Shown piece by piece: positions 6,932-8,485 of a stretch of 8,485 nucleotides of DNA (the first letter of the stretch is position 1; every line of letters begins with the position of its first letter). The stretch covers positions 1 through 8,485 of the forward strand of contig CANIAI010000082.1 in NCBI GenBank assembly GCA_947465275.1, read 5' to 3'. Both the position numbers and the translations under genes were made by a program. Source of the DNA: Acidobacteriota bacterium (GTDB taxonomy: Bacteria > Acidobacteriota > Vicinamibacteria > Vicinamibacterales > UBA2999). The notes beneath the pieces are model-generated. The model made no database searches. It saw nothing but the letters and a program-made list of their open reading frames with translations, and was not told where the DNA came from.

Positions 6932-6958
6932 TCGGCGCGGCCCTGCCGCGGCGGGCGC

Positions 6959-8485
6959 TCAGCGTGCCGGGGCCGGCCCCTGCCGCAGCGTCGGGTAGGT
7001 GATGCCGAGCTGCTCCAGGTAGGTCGCGTACTTTGTCGGGTCGAAGTAGTACTTCTTCATCTCGTCCCGGTACTTCGCCATCGTGTCGGCGTTCAGTGTG
7101 ACGGCCGGCTTGTCGTTCGGCCCGATGAGCGGCTCGTACTTCCGATCCTTCGTCTGCACCGTTCGGTAATACGTCCACGCCTGGTCGACCACCTCCGGCT
7201 TCGCCAGTATGTCGAGGATGGTCGAGGCGATCACCTTGGCGCCGGCGGTCGCGCCCTTGTGCGCGATCGGCGTGGCGCTCGCGATGGCGTTCGCCCAGTT
7301 GTGCCCCGGCAGGCCGGGGATGTTCGAGGGGTAGCGGAGCGTCACCGTCGGCACGGTCCAGGAGACGTCGCCGATGTCGTCTGACCCGCCGCCGAAGTTG
7401 TCCTCGGGACGACCGGGCTGGCCGAGGGTACCCACCTCTTTCAGGAGCCCCGTCTCGGGCTGGCCGAGTTCCTTCTGGATGCCGCGCGCGAGCGCGAGGT
7501 CCTTCTCGTCCCACGTCGGCATACCGACCGCCTTGATGTTGGCGTACATCGTCTCGGCCACCGGCTTGTTGAAGTGCTGCGGCCACGCGGAGCCGAGCAC
7601 GCGGCTCGTCACCGTGGTCGAGGTCATCATCGCGGCCCCCTGCGCCATCTGGTCGGCCAGGGAGCGCAGTTCGACGATGTGCGGGTAATCGATCTCGCGC
7701 AGGAAGTACCAGACGCTCGCGTTCTGCGGGACGACGTTCGGCTGATCGCCGCCGTTGGTGATGACGTAGTGCGACCGCTGCTGCAGGCGCAGGTGCTCGC
7801 GCCGGTAGTTCCAGCCGATGTTCATCAGCTCCACGGCGTCGAGGGCAGACCGGCCCCGCCAGGGCGCCGCCGCCGCGTGCGCGCTCTCGCCCGCGAACGC
7901 GTACTCGACCGACACGAGTCCCGACGAGGCGGTCGCCTCGCCCCACGACACGCCCATGGTGTTGGCCACGTGCGCGAAGAGGCAGATGTCGACGTCCCTG
8001 AAGACGCCCGCGCGCACGAAGTGCGCCTTCCCGGCCAGCAGTTCCTCGGCGATGCCCGGCCAGACGACCAGCGTGCCCGGAATCCGGTCGCGCTCCATGA
8101 TCTTCTTCACCGCCAGGGCCGCCGTGATCTGCAGCGGCAGGCCCGTGTTGTGCCCCTCGCCATGCCCCGGCGCCCCGTCGATGATCGGGTCGTGGTACGC
8201 GACGCCGGGCTTCTGCGAAGCCTGCGGAATGTCGTCGATGTCCGACCCGAGGGCGATGACCGGCTTGCCAGAGCCCCATGTGGCCGTCCACGCCGTCGGC
8301 ATCCCCGCCACGTTCGTCTGGATGGTGAAGCCGTTCTTCCGCAGGATGTCGGTGAGGTACTTCGACGTCTCGAACTCCTGGTACCCGAGTTCGCCGAAGC
8401 TGAACACCTGATCGATCATCTGCTGGGTCATGACCCGCATGCCGTCGACGTCCGCGGTCGCTTCACGCTTGAGACGGTCGACGTC
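6959..8485 (-). CDS. M20-family amidohydrolase, AbgB-like (5'-partial, 508 aa visible)
   Basis: Metal-dependent amidohydrolase of the M20 peptidase family, closest in character to p-aminobenzoyl-glutamate utilisation protein B (AbgB). The frame stays open for 15 codons upstream of the ATG at 8440 and runs off the window edge, so the true start, and any signal peptide, lies outside. Numbering from the ATG at 8440, likely metal and catalytic motifs are GSDIDDIP (65-72), GHGEGHNTG (92-100; H93, H97), GIAEE (129-133; E132, E133), FAHVANT (155-161; H157) and PGHNWANA (378-385; H380). An M20 dimerisation-type insert spans about 175-285, with SAHAAAAPW (186-194) at its start. The C-terminal tail (about 415-493) lies beyond the usual catalytic core. 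Aminoacyl or acyl-amino compounds are plausible substrates. It is convergent with the DUF5916 gene, 27 nt apart, with no clear shared terminator. No AbgA partner is visible. Confidence 0.88.
   Translation of the reverse strand, partial: DVDRLKREATADVDGMRVMTQQMIDQVFSFGELGYQEFETSKYLTDILRKNGFTIQTNVAGMPTAWTATWGSGKPVIALGSDIDDIPQASQKPGVAYHDPIIDGAPGHGEGHNTGLPLQITAALAVKKIMERDRIPGTLVVWPGIAEELLAGKAHFVRAGVFRDVDICLFAHVANTMGVSWGEATASSGLVSVEYAFAGESAHAAAAPWRGRSALDAVELMNIGWNYRREHLRLQQRSHYVITNGGDQPNVVPQNASVWYFLREIDYPHIVELRSLADQMAQGAAMMTSTTVTSRVLGSAWPQHFNKPVAETMYANIKAVGMPTWDEKDLALARGIQKELGQPETGLLKEVGTLGQPGRPEDNFGGGSDDIGDVSWTVPTVTLRYPSNIPGLPGHNWANAIASATPIAHKGATAGAKVIASTILDILAKPEVVDQAWTYYRTVQTKDRKYEPLIGPNDKPAVTLNADTMAKYRDEMKKYYFDPTKYATYLEQLGITYPTLRQGPAPAR

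Noticed and set aside
6932..6958. GC-rich spacer between convergent genes as a bidirectional terminator
   Set aside because: It contains a GCCGCGGC palindrome but no clear stem with a loop and no T-tract on either strand.
6909..8291. Second long minus-strand frame over the amidohydrolase and the end of the DUF5916 gene
   Set aside because: It is Arg/Gly/Ala-rich with no motifs, while the overlapping frame carries complete M20 motifs and extends past the window edge.

Overview
This is a GC-rich (roughly 65-70%) bacterial chromosomal segment holding eight protein-coding genes packed tightly on both strands. I see no RNA genes, mobile elements or CRISPR arrays. The gene set points to a free-living Gram-negative bacterium. 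It includes a signal-peptide-bearing CBM9-like/DUF5916 outer-membrane-type protein, an AbgB-like M20 amidohydrolase and a short HupE/UreJ_2 membrane protein. Together with the codon use this fits an acidobacterium of the Vicinamibacteria type, but that assignment rests on family recognition and was not computed.

Layout: (1) 1-120 is upstream DNA with no gene I can support. (2) 121-1950, plus strand, is a compact three-gene envelope operon: a membrane-anchored c-type cytochrome of the cytochrome c' kind, a HupE/UreJ_2 multi-pass protein, and a single-span 'transmembrane anchor' protein. Spacings are a 4-nt ATGA overlap and 1 nt. (3) 1973-4575, minus strand, is a second three-gene operon. In transcription order it holds a protein made of three fused GNAT acetyltransferase domains, a small antibiotic-biosynthesis-monooxygenase (ABM) domain protein, and an inositol-monophosphatase-family enzyme that overlaps the ABM gene by 4 nt. 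(4) 4576-4681 is a divergent control region with a short perfect inverted repeat next to the GNAT start. (5) 4682-6931, plus strand, is the 749-residue CBM9-like/DUF5916 protein. (6) 6959-8485, minus strand, is the M20 amidohydrolase, whose 5' end lies beyond the window.

The first operon reads as one functional unit that would place a haem, a possible metal-handling permease-like protein and an anchored periplasmic domain at the cytoplasmic membrane; its substrate is unknown. The second operon is cytosolic and looks like small-molecule housekeeping or detoxification. The last two genes suggest envelope and periplasmic handling of polymers or peptide-like compounds. The items most worth following up are the cytochrome-HupE-anchor module and the triple GNAT fusion. 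I found no clear evidence for a wholly new defence or mobile system.
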